The notes: generated by a model not told the origin, from the letters alone. A DNA stretch of 64,000 nt from Candidatus Phosphoribacter baldrii (GCA_016704565.1 JADIZV010000001.1:992001-1056000), one strand, 5' to 3'. Shown: positions 10,981-20,127, counted from the first letter of the stretch. Numbers and translations: made by a program.

Positions 10981-10999
10981 CCGCGGACCGGGCGGTGGG

Positions 11000-11023
11000 C
11001 GGCATACGCGATCGGGTATGCCG
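11000..11023. terminator. Inverted TATGCCG-motif hairpin between convergent genes
   Basis: CGGCATAC at 11000-11007 and GTATGCCG at 11016-11023 form a perfect 8-bp stem with an 8-base loop. It lies between the hutF stop and the end of the minus-strand DUF4235 gene, so it could end transcripts from both sides. There is no U-tract. A third motif copy follows at 11033. Confidence 0.5.
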
Positions 11024-11053
11024 TGTGCCCAGGTATGCCGTGTGCCCTGCCGG

Positions 11054-11347
11054 TCAGGCGCTCGCCGGGTCGGCCTTCTGCATCGCCGCGGGCAGGTGCC
11101 CGGCCGACTTGGCGTAGTAGGCGGCGGCCTTGCGGGTGGCCATGACCCGAGCGGCGCTGACGGCCAGGCCGGTCAACGCGGCGAAGAGCAGCGCCTCCTT
11201 GCCGGTCGTGTCCTCGATGTGGGTGGGGTCGTCGGGGGCCGGTTTGCCGGACGCAATCGCCCAGCCCTTGCTGACGATCTTTTCGGCGACGCTCGCGGCA
11301 AGCACGGCCGAACCGGTGCCCAGCACCTTCCACACCAGCGGACCCAT
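11054..11347 (-). CDS. DUF4235 domain protein, small membrane protein
   Basis: 97 residues. The N-terminal MGPLVWKVLGTGSAVLAASV matches the actinobacterial DUF4235 family, which carries two hydrophobic helices (about 5-25 and 55-75) separated by a short polar linker (SGKPAPDDPTHIEDT). The start at 11347 has AGGAGGT immediately upstream. The function is unknown. It is divergent from the thiamine transporter operon. Confidence 0.78.
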   Translation of the reverse strand: MGPLVWKVLGTGSAVLAASVAEKIVSKGWAIASGKPAPDDPTHIEDTTGKEALLFAALTGLAVSAARVMATRKAAAYYAKSAGHLPAAMQKADPASA

Positions 11348-11427
11348 CCCCGCACCTCCTGCATCACCCGGCCGACTTGGTTCTGTTCTGACTCTTGCAC
11401 GCTCTCGGGGTAAAGTCATCACCACCA

Positions 11428-11511
11428 CGACAGGGGAGCGCCCCAGCGCTGAGAGTGCGGTTCGCCGCAGACCCTCGAACCTGCTCCGGTTAGCACCGGC
11501 GAAGGGAGTCG
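11428..11511 (+). ncRNA. TPP riboswitch (THI element)
   Basis: The sequence contains the conserved CTGAGA core (GCGCTGAGAGTGCGG), then GACCCTCGAACCTG, then the P4/P5 region CTCCGGTTAGCACCGG and the closing GAAGGGAGTC. The CGAC/GTCG ends form P1. It lies 61 bases upstream of the thiamine-binding protein gene, fitting thiamine pyrophosphate control of uptake. Confidence 0.93.
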
Positions 11512-11519
11512 AGTCTCAC

Positions 11520-11562
11520 CCGTCGACCTTCGATGGGTCGACGGCCCCTCCTGACCAGGAGG
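11520..11562 (+). promoter_or_regulatory. Riboswitch expression platform: hairpin plus ribosome-site sequestering stem
   Basis: A 9-bp perfect stem (CCGTCGACC / GGTCGACGG, 11520-11544) follows the aptamer. Then CCTCCT (11547-11552) can pair with AGGAGG (11557-11562) around a GACC loop; AGGAGG is the ribosome binding site of the gene starting at 11572. This suggests translational control by occlusion of the ribosome site. The first stem has no U-tract. Confidence 0.65.
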
Positions 11563-11571
11563 AGCTTTCGT

Positions 11572-12750
11572 ATGCCGTCCACTCACCACCCCGGGCCGAT
11601 TCCGTTGCGCCGGGCGCGGTTCGCCACCGTCGGGGTCGCGATCGTTGCGGCTCTGGCCACCACGCTCAGCGGGTGTTCGCTGAGCTCGACCGGGGCGACC
11701 GGTTCGACGCCGACCCCGAGCTCGTCGGGAGCCGCGAGCGGGAGCCAGCCCAGCGGCATACCGACGACGGCCGGTGCCCCCCGCTGCGGCGCAGTGACCG
11801 AGGTCCTGCTCGTGACGCACGACTCGTTTGCCATCCCCGACGACCTCGTCGCGGCCTTCACCAAGGCAACCGGCTGCACGCTCAAGGTGCTGCAGAGTGG
11901 CGACGCGGGCGCGCTGACCAACAAGCTCGTCCTCACCAAGGGCTCGCCGATCGGTGACGCGGTCTTCGGGATCGACAACACCTTCGCCAGCCGCGCGGTG
12001 AGCGAGGGGGTGTTGGCCGACTACGCGCCCGCTCTGCCCAAGGGCGCTGCGGCACATGCTCTTTCGGGAGCGGGGGCGGCGAAGCTGACGCCCGTCGACT
12101 ACGGCGATGTGTGCGTCAACGTCGACCTTGCCTGGTTCGCCGCCAAGGGCAAGCCGGTCCCGGCGACCCTCGACGACCTCACGCAACCGGCATACCAGGG
12201 ACTGTTCGTCACGCCGGGGGCGACGACCTCAAGCCCGGGCCTGGCGTTCCTGTTGGCGACCATCGGCGCAAAAGGTGACGGCTGGCAGGCCTATTGGCGC
12301 GCGCTGATGGCCAACGGCACCAAGCTCACGTCCGGGTGGACCGATGCCTACTCGGTGGACTTCAGCGGGGGCGAAGGCAAGGGTGCTCGTCCGATCGTCC
12401 TGTCCTATGCCTCGTCGCCCCCCTTCACGATCCCCAAGGGCGCCAAGGAGCCGACGACGAAGGCGTTGCTGGACACGTGTTTCCGGCAGGTGGAGTATGC
12501 CGGCGTGCTGGCCGGCGCCCGCAACCCCGAGGGGGCGCGCGCTCTCGTGTCGTTCCTGCTGAGCCCGGCCGTGCAGGCGTCGATCCCCGACCAGATGTAC
12601 ATGTTCCCGGTCGACGCGTCGGCACCTCTGCCCGCTGACTGGGCGGCGTGGGCCAAGGTTGCGGACAAGCCCTTCACGGTGGCGCCTGAGCAGATCACCG
12701 CCCAGCGGGACACCTGGTTGCGGCAGTGGAGCGAGGTCACGGCCAAGTGA
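11572..12750 (+). CDS. thiB: Thiamine ABC transporter substrate-binding lipoprotein
   Basis: 392 residues. An N-terminal signal with lipobox LSGC (Cys around residue 35) marks it as a lipoprotein. A Ser/Thr/Gly-rich linker leads into a family-1 periplasmic-binding fold (VLLVTHDSFAIPDD, LVLTKGSPIGDAVFGIDN) typical of TbpA/ThiB. It captures thiamine outside the membrane. The ATG lies 9 bases after AGGAGG. It is first of three tightly coupled genes behind the TPP riboswitch. Confidence 0.9.
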   Translation: MPSTHHPGPIPLRRARFATVGVAIVAALATTLSGCSLSSTGATGSTPTPSSSGAASGSQPSGIPTTAGAPRCGAVTEVLLVTHDSFAIPDDLVAAFTKATGCTLKVLQSGDAGALTNKLVLTKGSPIGDAVFGIDNTFASRAVSEGVLADYAPALPKGAAAHALSGAGAAKLTPVDYGDVCVNVDLAWFAAKGKPVPATLDDLTQPAYQGLFVTPGATTSSPGLAFLLATIGAKGDGWQAYWRALMANGTKLTSGWTDAYSVDFSGGEGKGARPIVLSYASSPPFTIPKGAKEPTTKALLDTCFRQVEYAGVLAGARNPEGARALVSFLLSPAVQASIPDQMYMFPVDASAPLPADWAAWAKVADKPFTVAPEQITAQRDTWLRQWSEVTAK

Positions 12751-14426
12751 CCCGGGACCGAGCCGGGAGGATCGCCGCGACCACGGTCGCGGCGATCCTC
12801 CCGCTCGGTTTCCTCGCGGTCTTCTTCGCTCTCCCGGTCGCCGGGATGTTGGGCCGGGGCTTCACACACGACGGTGCCGTGGATCTGACGGGCTTCGCCG
12901 AGGTGCTGGGACGGGCCCGCACTGCGCGGATCATCGGATTCACCCTCGCCATGTCAGCGGCCGCCACGGTGATCGCTGTGCTCGTCGGGGTCCCGGTCGC
13001 CCATGCGCTCTATCGGCTGGCCCTGCCGGGGCGGCGGGTCTTGCGAGCCGTCGTCGCGATGCCCTTCGTCCTGCCGACCGTCGTCGTCGGGGTGATGTTC
13101 CGGTCGCTACTCGCCGACAGCGGGCCACTGGGATGGCTGGGTCTTGACGGGCACTGGGGCGGCATCCTGGCCGCCTTCGTCTTCTTCAACCTCGCCGTCG
13201 TCGTGCGGACCGTCGGGGGTGCGTGGGAGGGGCTGGACCGTCGTTCCGAGGAGGCGGCCGCTGCTCTCGGGGCCAGCCCCGCCGTCGTGTTCCGCACGGT
13301 CACCCTGCCAGCTCTCGCACCCTCGATCATCTCGGCGGCGTCGGTGGTCTTCCTCTTCTGCGCCACCGCATTCGGGGTCGTCCTCACCATGGGTGGCCTG
13401 CAATATGGCACCGTCGAGACCGAGATCTATCTGCTCACCACGGCCTTGCTGGATCTGCGCGGCGCGGCCGTCCTCTCGGTCGTCCAACTCATCGCGGTCG
13501 CGGCGATGCTCCTGTTGGCTGATCGGGCCCGGGCTCATGACCCCGCGACCCAGCGGGCAGCGAAGGCGGCGCTCCCGCCGACTCGAGTGACGGCATACGG
13601 GATGGGGTCGGTGACCGTCACGGCACTGGCCGTCTGCTTCGTGGCTGCCCCCGTGCTTGCCCTCGTGGCGCGCTCACTGCGCCGACAGGACGTCTGGACG
13701 CTGGACAACTACCTTGCGTTGGGGCAGGTCGGGGGCACAGGTGGCGAAGGCGCGGGCAGCCGCAGCGCCCTGACGGTGACCGTGTGGGAGGCACTCGGGA
13801 CGTCCTGGCGGATCGCTGTCGACGCCACGGTGCTGGCCGTCCTGCTCGGGCTGCTCGTGGCGGTGCTCATCTCGCGGCCGACGCCTTCGACGGCGGGAGT
13901 GCGGTGGCGCAGCCTGCTTGACGGGGTCGTCATGCTGCCGCTCGGGGTCTCAGCCGTGACCGTGGGTTTCGGCTTCCTCATCACCTTGGACCGGCCTCCG
14001 TTCGACCTGCGCACGTCGCCGATCCTTATCCCCATCGCCCAAGCCATGGTCGCCCTGCCGCTCGTCGTCCGGACCTTGGCGCCTGTGTTGCGCGCCGTCG
14101 ACGACCGGCAGCGACAAGTTGCCGCCACGCTCGGCGCTCGGCCCTGGCAGGTGCTGCTGACCGTCGAGCTGCCAGTCATCTGGCGACCGCTGCTGGCTGC
14201 GGTCGGGTTGGCGCTGGCCGTCTCGCTCGGGGAGTTTGGTGCGACGAGCTTCCTCGCCCGGCCCGACCAGCCCACCCTGCCGGTGGTCATCTATCGCCTC
14301 ATCGGGCGCCCCGGGGCCGACAACCTCGGCATGGCGCTAGCTGCCTCGGTCATCCTCGCGGTGGTCACGGTCACCGTCATGGGTCTGGTGGAGCGGTTGC
14401 GGGTCTCGTCGGTGGGGGCGTTCTGA
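12747..14426 (+). CDS. thiP: Thiamine ABC transporter permease, two fused domains
   Basis: 559 residues with about twelve hydrophobic segments and two permease domains. Each ends in an EAA-type loop: EEAAAALGASPAVVFRTVTLP around residue 170 and RQVAATLGARPWQVLLTVELP around residue 450. A fused permease is normal for ThiP. The GTG start overlaps the thiB stop by 4 bases (GTGA). It forms the membrane channel of the thiamine importer. Confidence 0.92.
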   Translation: MTRDRAGRIAATTVAAILPLGFLAVFFALPVAGMLGRGFTHDGAVDLTGFAEVLGRARTARIIGFTLAMSAAATVIAVLVGVPVAHALYRLALPGRRVLRAVVAMPFVLPTVVVGVMFRSLLADSGPLGWLGLDGHWGGILAAFVFFNLAVVVRTVGGAWEGLDRRSEEAAAALGASPAVVFRTVTLPALAPSIISAASVVFLFCATAFGVVLTMGGLQYGTVETEIYLLTTALLDLRGAAVLSVVQLIAVAAMLLLADRARAHDPATQRAAKAALPPTRVTAYGMGSVTVTALAVCFVAAPVLALVARSLRRQDVWTLDNYLALGQVGGTGGEGAGSRSALTVTVWEALGTSWRIAVDATVLAVLLGLLVAVLISRPTPSTAGVRWRSLLDGVVMLPLGVSAVTVGFGFLITLDRPPFDLRTSPILIPIAQAMVALPLVVRTLAPVLRAVDDRQRQVAATLGARPWQVLLTVELPVIWRPLLAAVGLALAVSLGEFGATSFLARPDQPTLPVVIYRLIGRPGADNLGMALAASVILAVVTVTVMGLVERLRVSSVGAF

Positions 14427-15481
14427 TGCTCTCGATCAGCGACGTCTCGGTCCGCTTCGGTGCTGCGCTCGCAGTCGAGCGCGTGAGCCTGCAGGTTCCC
14501 CAGGGCGGCATCACCGCGATCCTCGGGCCGAGCGGCTGCGGGAAGTCCAGCCTGCTGCGCGCGGTCGCCGGGCTTGAGCCGCTGGCCACCGGGTCCGTGG
14601 TCTTCGCGGGCGAGGACCTCGCCGGAGTGCCGACCCACCAGCGTGGTTTCGCGATGATGTTCCAGGACGGCCAGTTGTTCGGTCACCTCGATGTCGCCGG
14701 CAACGTCGGATATGCCTTAGCGCGCAAAGGAGTGCGCGGCGCACCCGTGAGCGAGGAGGTCCGCCGCCTACTCGCCCTCGTCGGGCTGCAGGGGTATGCC
14801 GCGCGCCGCCCCGCCACCCTCAGCGGTGGGGAGGCCCAGCGGGTGGCGCTGGCACGGGCCCTCGCCGCGCGCCCGCGGCTGCTCCTGCTCGACGAGCCGC
14901 TGTCGGCCCTGGACCGATCGCTGCGCGAGCGGCTCGCCGATGATCTGCGCCGCGTGCTCCTGGAGACCGGAACGACGGCGCTGCTCGTGACCCACGACCA
15001 CGACGAGGCGTTCGCGATCGCGGATCGGACCGCCGTGATGCGAGCGGGGCGGCTGGTCCAAGAGGGGCCGACCCCCGAGGTCTGGGCCCACCCGGCCGAC
15101 GCGCAGACAGCCATCTTCCTCGGCTACGACACGGTTCTCGTCGGTCCAGCCGCGGACCGCCTCGCGCAGTGGTGGCATTCCACTACTGGCCGGGCAGCTC
15201 CCCATGACCCGGCCGGGTCCGTTGCGACACCGGCATCAACCCCGCGGTTCGCGCTCCGTCGCGAGGCGCTGCGGATCGAGGCACGTGGGGACCTCGACGG
15301 CGTCGTGCGCTCGACGCAACGGGCGCGGGACGGCATACGGGCCGTCGTGGAGGTCGACGGGATCGGAAGCCTGCCCGCGGTGGCCGACTTCCGAACGGCC
15401 TGCGTGCCCGGCCAGCGCGTAAGTCTGCGTCTGGACGGCGACCACGTGGTCCCGGTCGGGCGCGCTGACGGCAGCGCATAG
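14426..15481 (+). CDS. thiQ: Thiamine ABC transporter ATP-binding protein
   Basis: 351 residues. Walker A GPSGCGKSS is around residue 33, the Q-loop segment is MMFQDGQLFGHL, the signature is LSGGEAQRVALA and Walker B is LLLLDEPLSALD, followed by the switch histidine in LLVTHDHDEA. A C-terminal extension of about 100 residues looks like a TOBE-type domain, which makes the protein longer than the compact ThiQ of enterobacteria. The start codon shares one base with the thiP stop. It powers the thiamine importer. Confidence 0.9.
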   Translation: MLSISDVSVRFGAALAVERVSLQVPQGGITAILGPSGCGKSSLLRAVAGLEPLATGSVVFAGEDLAGVPTHQRGFAMMFQDGQLFGHLDVAGNVGYALARKGVRGAPVSEEVRRLLALVGLQGYAARRPATLSGGEAQRVALARALAARPRLLLLDEPLSALDRSLRERLADDLRRVLLETGTTALLVTHDHDEAFAIADRTAVMRAGRLVQEGPTPEVWAHPADAQTAIFLGYDTVLVGPAADRLAQWWHSTTGRAAPHDPAGSVATPASTPRFALRREALRIEARGDLDGVVRSTQRARDGIRAVVEVDGIGSLPAVADFRTACVPGQRVSLRLDGDHVVPVGRADGSA

Positions 15482-15490
15482 GCTCGTCGG

Positions 15491-16081
15491 GTGCGGCTAC
15501 TGCTGATCCGACACGGCCGGACTGCCTCGAACGTCACCCGGCTTTTGGACACGGCGCCCCCTGGCGCTCCCTTGGACGACGTGGGTCTGGACCAGGCCCG
15601 CGCGCTGGCCGACACACTTGCCGACGAGCCGATCGAGGCCGTCTACGCCTCCGATCTCATCCGCAGCCAGCAGACCGCTGAGCCGTTGGCGCTGCGCCAC
15701 GGTCTGGAGGTCATCGTCCGTGCGGGAGTCCGCGAGATCCAGGCGGGCGAGGACGAAATGTCCGCCGACTGGGTCCGCTATCTCACGACGATCATCTCGT
15801 GGCAGAGCAATATCGACACCAGGATCCCCGGAGGCGAAACCGGACGCGAGGTCCTTGCGAGGTTCGACGCCGTCCTCGGCGAGGCTCGCGCCAAGGGTCA
15901 CCGGACGATCGCCGTCGTCAGCCACGGCGCGATGATCCGGACCTGGGCGGCGACTCGGGCGACGAACCTCACCGTCGACTTCCTGCGAACGACCTCGTTG
16001 GAGAACACCCTTGTCGTGGACCTCGCCGACGCGGCGGACGGCTCATGGCAGGTCACCCGGTGGGGAGACAAGACCCCCTAG
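15491..16081 (+). CDS. Histidine phosphatase family protein (phosphoglycerate mutase-like)
   Basis: 196 residues. The phosphate-accepting histidine lies in LLIRHGRT (residues 4-11), the second catalytic His in VVSHGAMIRTW, and YASDLIRSQQTAEPL is the family arginine region. The substrate is unknown; these enzymes dephosphorylate small metabolites or proteins. GTG 15491 begins only 9 bases after thiQ stops, so it is likely read with the thi operon, although a role in thiamine metabolism is only inference. Confidence 0.87.
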   Translation: MRLLLIRHGRTASNVTRLLDTAPPGAPLDDVGLDQARALADTLADEPIEAVYASDLIRSQQTAEPLALRHGLEVIVRAGVREIQAGEDEMSADWVRYLTTIISWQSNIDTRIPGGETGREVLARFDAVLGEARAKGHRTIAVVSHGAMIRTWAATRATNLTVDFLRTTSLENTLVVDLADAADGSWQVTRWGDKTP

Positions 16082-16110
16082 CCTGTATGCCGTCTCGTCG
16101 CCCGATCGCG

Positions 16111-16545
16111 CTACGCCTCTGGGCGAGTGGCAAATTCGATGACCCAGTCTTCGCGTTGGTGTCCGTCGACGGCCAAACGCCACGAGAACCGTCGGCCGCC
16201 GGGCAGGCCAAACGGCGGCACGCCGATGGCCATGGCCGCGTCGATCGGTGCCCCGGGCGTGAGCTCGGGAGGGCGTTGGACTTCCAGGCGAGCGCTGAGC
16301 AGGACCGGCTGGTCGCCGTTCGGAGTGCGCTGTGCGACGAGTCGGCCGTCCTCGTCGACGAGCCGCAGCTCCAGCTCGATCGGATGCCCGGCGAGGTCCC
16401 ACGGGACGTCGAACTTCAGCGCGAGATACATCGGGGTAGGCGCGGCCGGTCGGATCGACCACCCCCCGCCGTTGACGTAGAGCTTGCCTTCGGCGACGAC
16501 GGCATGATCGGCCAACAGCATGGTGACCCGCATGTTCTTCAGCAT
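16111..16545 (-). CDS. DUF6941-like hypothetical protein
   Basis: 144 residues starting MLKNMRVTMLLADHAV, followed by EGKLYVNGGGWS, a pattern seen in the actinobacterial DUF6941 family. It looks like a beta-rich soluble protein (ALKFDVPWDLAG, LELRLVDEDGR). The start at 16545 is preferred; an N-terminal extension to 16629 is rich in Arg and Pro and would overlap the start of the divergent aminotransferase. The function is unknown. Confidence 0.7.
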   Translation of the reverse strand: MLKNMRVTMLLADHAVVAEGKLYVNGGGWSIRPAAPTPMYLALKFDVPWDLAGHPIELELRLVDEDGRLVAQRTPNGDQPVLLSARLEVQRPPELTPGAPIDAAMAIGVPPFGLPGGRRFSWRLAVDGHQREDWVIEFATRPEA

Positions 16546-16627
16546 GTCACGCACAGGCCCCCGTCGCCTGCTCACGTGCTGAGAAACCCGTGCGGGGACG
16601 GCATACCAGCCGTGGGAGGCTGGACCC

Positions 16628-17842
16628 ATGCGCGAGGTGACCCAGAGCCGGAAGCTGGCCGACGTCTGTTACGACATCCGGGGGCCGGTGCTTGAGGAGG
16701 CCAAGCGGCTTGAGGACGAGGGCCACCGGATCCTCAAGCTCAACATCGGCAACCCGGCCCCCTTTGGTTTCGAGGCCCCCGACGAGATCCTCGTCGACAT
16801 GATCGCCCAACTGCCGCTGGCCCAGGGCTACAGCGACTCCAAGGGAATCGTCTCGGCACGTCGGGCCGTCACCCAGTACTACCGCCTCAAGGGTGTCGAG
16901 GGGGTCAGCACCGAGGACGTCTACCTCGGCAACGGAGTCAGCGAGCTCATCGTCATGGCGATGCAGGCGATGGTCGACAACGGCGATGAGGTGCTCATCC
17001 CTGCTCCGGACTATCCGCTCTGGACCGCTGCGACGGCGCTGGCCGGTGGCACGCCCGTGCACTATCTCTGCGACGAAAACGCCGACTGGGCGCCCGATCT
17101 GGAGGACCTCGCAGCGAAGATCACGCCGCGCACCAAGGCGATCGTCGTCATCAACCCGAACAACCCGACCGGCGCGGTCTATCCCGACCATGTCCTGCGC
17201 GGCATCATCGACCTGGCCCGCAGGCACGAACTCGTCCTCATGGCCGACGAGATCTACGACAAGATCCTCTACGACGACGCGACCCACACGGCTCTCGCGT
17301 CACTGGCGCCCGATGTGCTCTGCCTCAACTTCAACGGGCTGTCCAAGGCATATCGCGTGGCCGGCTTCCGCTCCGGGTGGATGGCGATCTCCGGCCCGAA
17401 GCATCACGCGCGCTCGTTCATCCAGGGCCTCAACATCCTGGCCAACATGCGCTTGTGCGCGAATGTGCCTGCGCAGCATGCGATTGCGACGGCGCTGGGG
17501 GGCTATCAGTCGATCACCGAGCTCATCCTCCCCGGCGGTCGGCTGCTCGCTCAGCGCAACCGAGCCTGGGAGCTCATCAACGCGATCCCGGGGGTCTCCT
17601 GCACCAAACCTGGCGGGGCGCTCTATCTCTTCCCCCGCCTGGATCCCGAGGTTCACGAGATCCACGACGACGAGCGGTTCGCTCTCGACCTGGTCCGCAA
17701 GGAGAAGATCCTCGTCGTCCAAGGGACCGGCTTCAACTGGCCGCGACCCGACCACTTCCGCATCGTCACCCTGCCGCACGTCCAGGACCTGGAAGAAGCG
17801 ATCAGCCGGATCGGCAACTTCCTGGCCAGCTACCGCCAGTAG
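16628..17842 (+). CDS. Class I/II aminotransferase (alanine aminotransferase AlaA-like)
   Basis: 404 residues of the PLP fold-type I aminotransferases. Evidence includes LNIGNPAPFGFEAP near residue 40, INPNNPTGAVY around residue 178, the Tyr of ADEIYDKILY and the PLP-binding Lys in NGLSKAYRVAGFRSGW around residue 240. The pattern is closest to AlaA-type enzymes that make alanine from pyruvate and glutamate. It is divergent from the DUF6941-like gene and ends before a strong motif-bearing hairpin. Confidence 0.88.
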   Translation: MREVTQSRKLADVCYDIRGPVLEEAKRLEDEGHRILKLNIGNPAPFGFEAPDEILVDMIAQLPLAQGYSDSKGIVSARRAVTQYYRLKGVEGVSTEDVYLGNGVSELIVMAMQAMVDNGDEVLIPAPDYPLWTAATALAGGTPVHYLCDENADWAPDLEDLAAKITPRTKAIVVINPNNPTGAVYPDHVLRGIIDLARRHELVLMADEIYDKILYDDATHTALASLAPDVLCLNFNGLSKAYRVAGFRSGWMAISGPKHHARSFIQGLNILANMRLCANVPAQHAIATALGGYQSITELILPGGRLLAQRNRAWELINAIPGVSCTKPGGALYLFPRLDPEVHEIHDDERFALDLVRKEKILVVQGTGFNWPRPDHFRIVTLPHVQDLEEAISRIGNFLASYRQ

Positions 17843-17865
17843 GGATTTCACCCGCCACGCGCGCG

Positions 17866-17897
17866 GGGCGCGGCATACCGGTCGGTATGCCGCGCCC
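17866..17897. terminator. Perfect 14-bp hairpin built from an inverted TATGCCG pair
   Basis: Arms GGGCGCGGCATACC and GGTATGCCGCGCCC flank the 4-base loop GGTC. It lies 24 bases after the aminotransferase stop and 26 bases before the end of the minus-strand DUF4190 gene, an ideal place for a bidirectional terminator. The stem core is the repeated CGGCATAC motif. Confidence 0.75.
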
Positions 17898-17922
17898 TTC
17901 ACGTTGGCGCCGCGTCGTGGGA

Positions 17923-18582
17923 CTAGCGAATCGAACTGCTGCTGGCCGCCATCCCGAAGATGAAGACGACGAAGATGAGATAGAGGATGCCCAGGATAAG
18001 AAACACCGAGCCGATGATGCCGGTGATCATCCCGGCCTGGACCTGGCCCCGGTTGCTGTAGGGCTGCCCGCTGGCGTCGATTTCACGCAGAGCCTTGCGA
18101 CCCATCGACCAGGCGAACGGGCCGGTGACGCCACAGACAACGATCGACAGGATGCCCAAGATGAGGATCAAGGTGCCCTGGGGGTGTTCGACGCCGCTGT
18201 AGACGGCGCCACCGTAGGCGGGCGGGGCGGCATACGGAGGCTGTTGCGCGTAGGGCGCAGGCTGTCCGTAACCCTGCTGCGCCCCGTAACCCGCCTGGCC
18301 ATAAGGGGGCTGGCTGTAGCCCGGCGCGGCCGCCGGTGGCGCGGGGGGCGGGGCGGGGGTGTTGCCCCACGGTGAGGTCGCCGGAGCAGGCGGAGGGACC
18401 GCAGCCGGCGCGTCCCAAGGTCCGACAGGCGCCGTACTGGGTGGGGCGGGCGGGGCAGGTGGGGCGGGCGGGGCGGGCGGCGGCGCGGCCATGGGCGTCG
18501 TCGATGCCGGGTCGAAGCCGGACGGAAGAGGTGCCGTGGGGTCGAGCGGGCTAGGGTCGCTCGCCGTCGGATCGGTGCTCAT
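17923..18582 (-). CDS. DUF4190 domain membrane protein with proline-rich N-terminus
   Basis: 219 residues. The first about 140 are low-complexity Pro/Ala/Gly/Tyr-rich sequence ([21 protein letters not shown]), followed by two membrane helices (LILILGILSIVVCG and ITGIIGSVFLILGILYLIFVV) flanking AWSMGRKALREID, the DUF4190 signature. The N-terminal region is cytosolic or extracellular and disordered. The start at 18582 is the first Met after an Arg-rich stretch. It is divergent from the OsmC gene by 46 bases. Confidence 0.8.
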   Translation of the reverse strand: MSTDPTASDPSPLDPTAPLPSGFDPASTTPMAAPPPAPPAPPAPPAPPSTAPVGPWDAPAAVPPPAPATSPWGNTPAPPPAPPAAAPGYSQPPYGQAGYGAQQGYGQPAPYAQQPPYAAPPAYGGAVYSGVEHPQGTLILILGILSIVVCGVTGPFAWSMGRKALREIDASGQPYSNRGQVQAGMITGIIGSVFLILGILYLIFVVFIFGMAASSSSIR

Positions 18583-18628
18583 GGGCACCACCCTACGTGT
18601 CCGGGTTGTCCGTGGCAGGCTGTCCGCC

Positions 18629-19087
18629 ATGGTGTCCCCACTTCCTTCGCTCGGCCTGCGCTCCGTCCGCTTGGAGCGAGTCGCCGCTGGCCGGTATGCC
18701 GTGACCAACCCCCGCGGGGGGACCGTCACCCTTGGCCGGGGTCAGGACTCGGACTACACGCCGGTCGAGTTGCTGCTGGCGGCTATCGCCGGTTGCACCA
18801 GCGTGGACGTCGATGAGGTGACCACTCGGCGGAGCGAGCCCGAGTCCTTCGTCGTTGACTGCACGGGTGTCAAGGTCGCGGACGAGTTGGGCAATCATCT
18901 CTCCGAAGTCGAGCTCACCTTCCGGATCTCGTTCCCCGACACCGACGCTGGCGCAGCGGCGGCCGCCTTGGTCCCGCGCGTGGTCAATCTGTCGCATGAG
19001 AAGTTATGCACGGTGAGCCGCACGGTCATGCTCCCGACCCCGGTCCGCACCGTCATCGCTGACCCAGCGTCGGAGGTGTCCGAGTGA
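18629..19087 (+). CDS. OsmC/Ohr family peroxidase-like protein
   Basis: 152 residues. The two conserved cysteines lie in AAIAGCTSVDVDEV (around residue 55) and SHEKLCTVS (around residue 130), the redox pair of OsmC-type thiol peroxidases that reduce organic hydroperoxides. An alternative GTG start lies at 18632. The stop overlaps the next gene by 4 bases, so it is cotranslated with the oxidoreductase. Confidence 0.85.
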   Translation: MVSPLPSLGLRSVRLERVAAGRYAVTNPRGGTVTLGRGQDSDYTPVELLLAAIAGCTSVDVDEVTTRRSEPESFVVDCTGVKVADELGNHLSEVELTFRISFPDTDAGAAAAALVPRVVNLSHEKLCTVSRTVMLPTPVRTVIADPASEVSE

Positions 19088-20127
19088 GCGAGGTGTCTGC
19101 CACCTCCGGCCAGCCCGCGGTCCCCGATCCTTCGGCCGCGCCGCCTCTGCGCTGGGGGATCATCGGCCCCGGGGGTATCGCCAACAAGTTCGCCGAAGCG
19201 GTCCGGGATTTCACCGCTGGCGAGGTTGTCGCGGTGTCCTCGCGCGACGAAGGGCGCGCGCGCGACTTTGCGGGGCGGCACGGCATACCGAGGGCGTATG
19301 CCGGGCACGACGCCCTCGGTGCCGACGACGATGTGCAGGCGGTCTATGTGGCCTCGCCGCACTCGGCGCATCGTGAGCACGCGGTCGCCATGGCACGGGC
19401 GGGCAAGCATGTGCTCGTCGAGAAGGCGTTGGCGCGCAACGTGTTTGAAGTTGACGAGATCTTCGCTGCCGCTCAAGGCGCGGGCGTCTTTGCCATGGAG
19501 GCGATGTGGACTCGGCACTTGCCGCACATCGCCGTCGTGCGCCAATGGATCGCGGAAGGGCGGATCGGGCAGGTCGTCACCGTCGCTGCCGATCATGGGC
19601 AGAGCCTTGACCTGGGTCCCGAACACCGGCTCAAGGCACCGGAATTAGCGGGAGGGGCGCTGCTGGATCTCGGCGTCTATCCGGTGGCGTTCGTCCTGGA
19701 CCTGCTCGGGTCGCCCACGAGTGTCGCTGCAGCGGGACATCTCACCGAGACCGGCGTCGATGCCAGCGTCGCGATGACGCTCGGCTATCCCGATCCGGTC
19801 TTCGCGCAGGCCTCCTGCACCCTCAAGGTCAAGACCCCGACCACTGCCGTGGTGTGCGGCACAGAGGGGCGGATCGAGCTCGACGGCGACTTTTATGGGG
19901 GGACGGTGGCCCGGCTCATCGGTCCGGGCAAGGTTCGTCAGGTCGTCGAGGAGTTCGACGGGCGGGTGGCCAACGGGTTCCAGTTCGAGATCGCCGAGGT
20001 GGCTCGCTGCGTGGCCGCCGGATGTCGAGAGAGCGCGAGGATGACGTGGGAGGACTCCCGGGCCGTCATGCGGGTGCTCGACGAGGCCCGTCGCCAGGTC
20101 GGGGTCCGCTACCCAGGCGAGGACTGA
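19084..20127 (+). CDS. Gfo/Idh/MocA family NAD(P)-dependent oxidoreductase
   Basis: 347 residues. The N-terminal Rossmann motif is WGIIGPGGIANKFAEAV, the EKALARN segment carries the conserved catalytic Lys, and GGALLDLGVYPV lies in the substrate domain. Substrates of this family are sugars, inositols or related polyols; dihydrodiol-dehydrogenase-like members are another possibility. The GTG start overlaps the OsmC stop (GTGA). A short GC-rich hairpin follows its stop. Confidence 0.88.
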   Translation: MSEVSATSGQPAVPDPSAAPPLRWGIIGPGGIANKFAEAVRDFTAGEVVAVSSRDEGRARDFAGRHGIPRAYAGHDALGADDDVQAVYVASPHSAHREHAVAMARAGKHVLVEKALARNVFEVDEIFAAAQGAGVFAMEAMWTRHLPHIAVVRQWIAEGRIGQVVTVAADHGQSLDLGPEHRLKAPELAGGALLDLGVYPVAFVLDLLGSPTSVAAAGHLTETGVDASVAMTLGYPDPVFAQASCTLKVKTPTTAVVCGTEGRIELDGDFYGGTVARLIGPGKVRQVVEEFDGRVANGFQFEIAEVARCVAAGCRESARMTWEDSRAVMRVLDEARRQVGVRYPGED

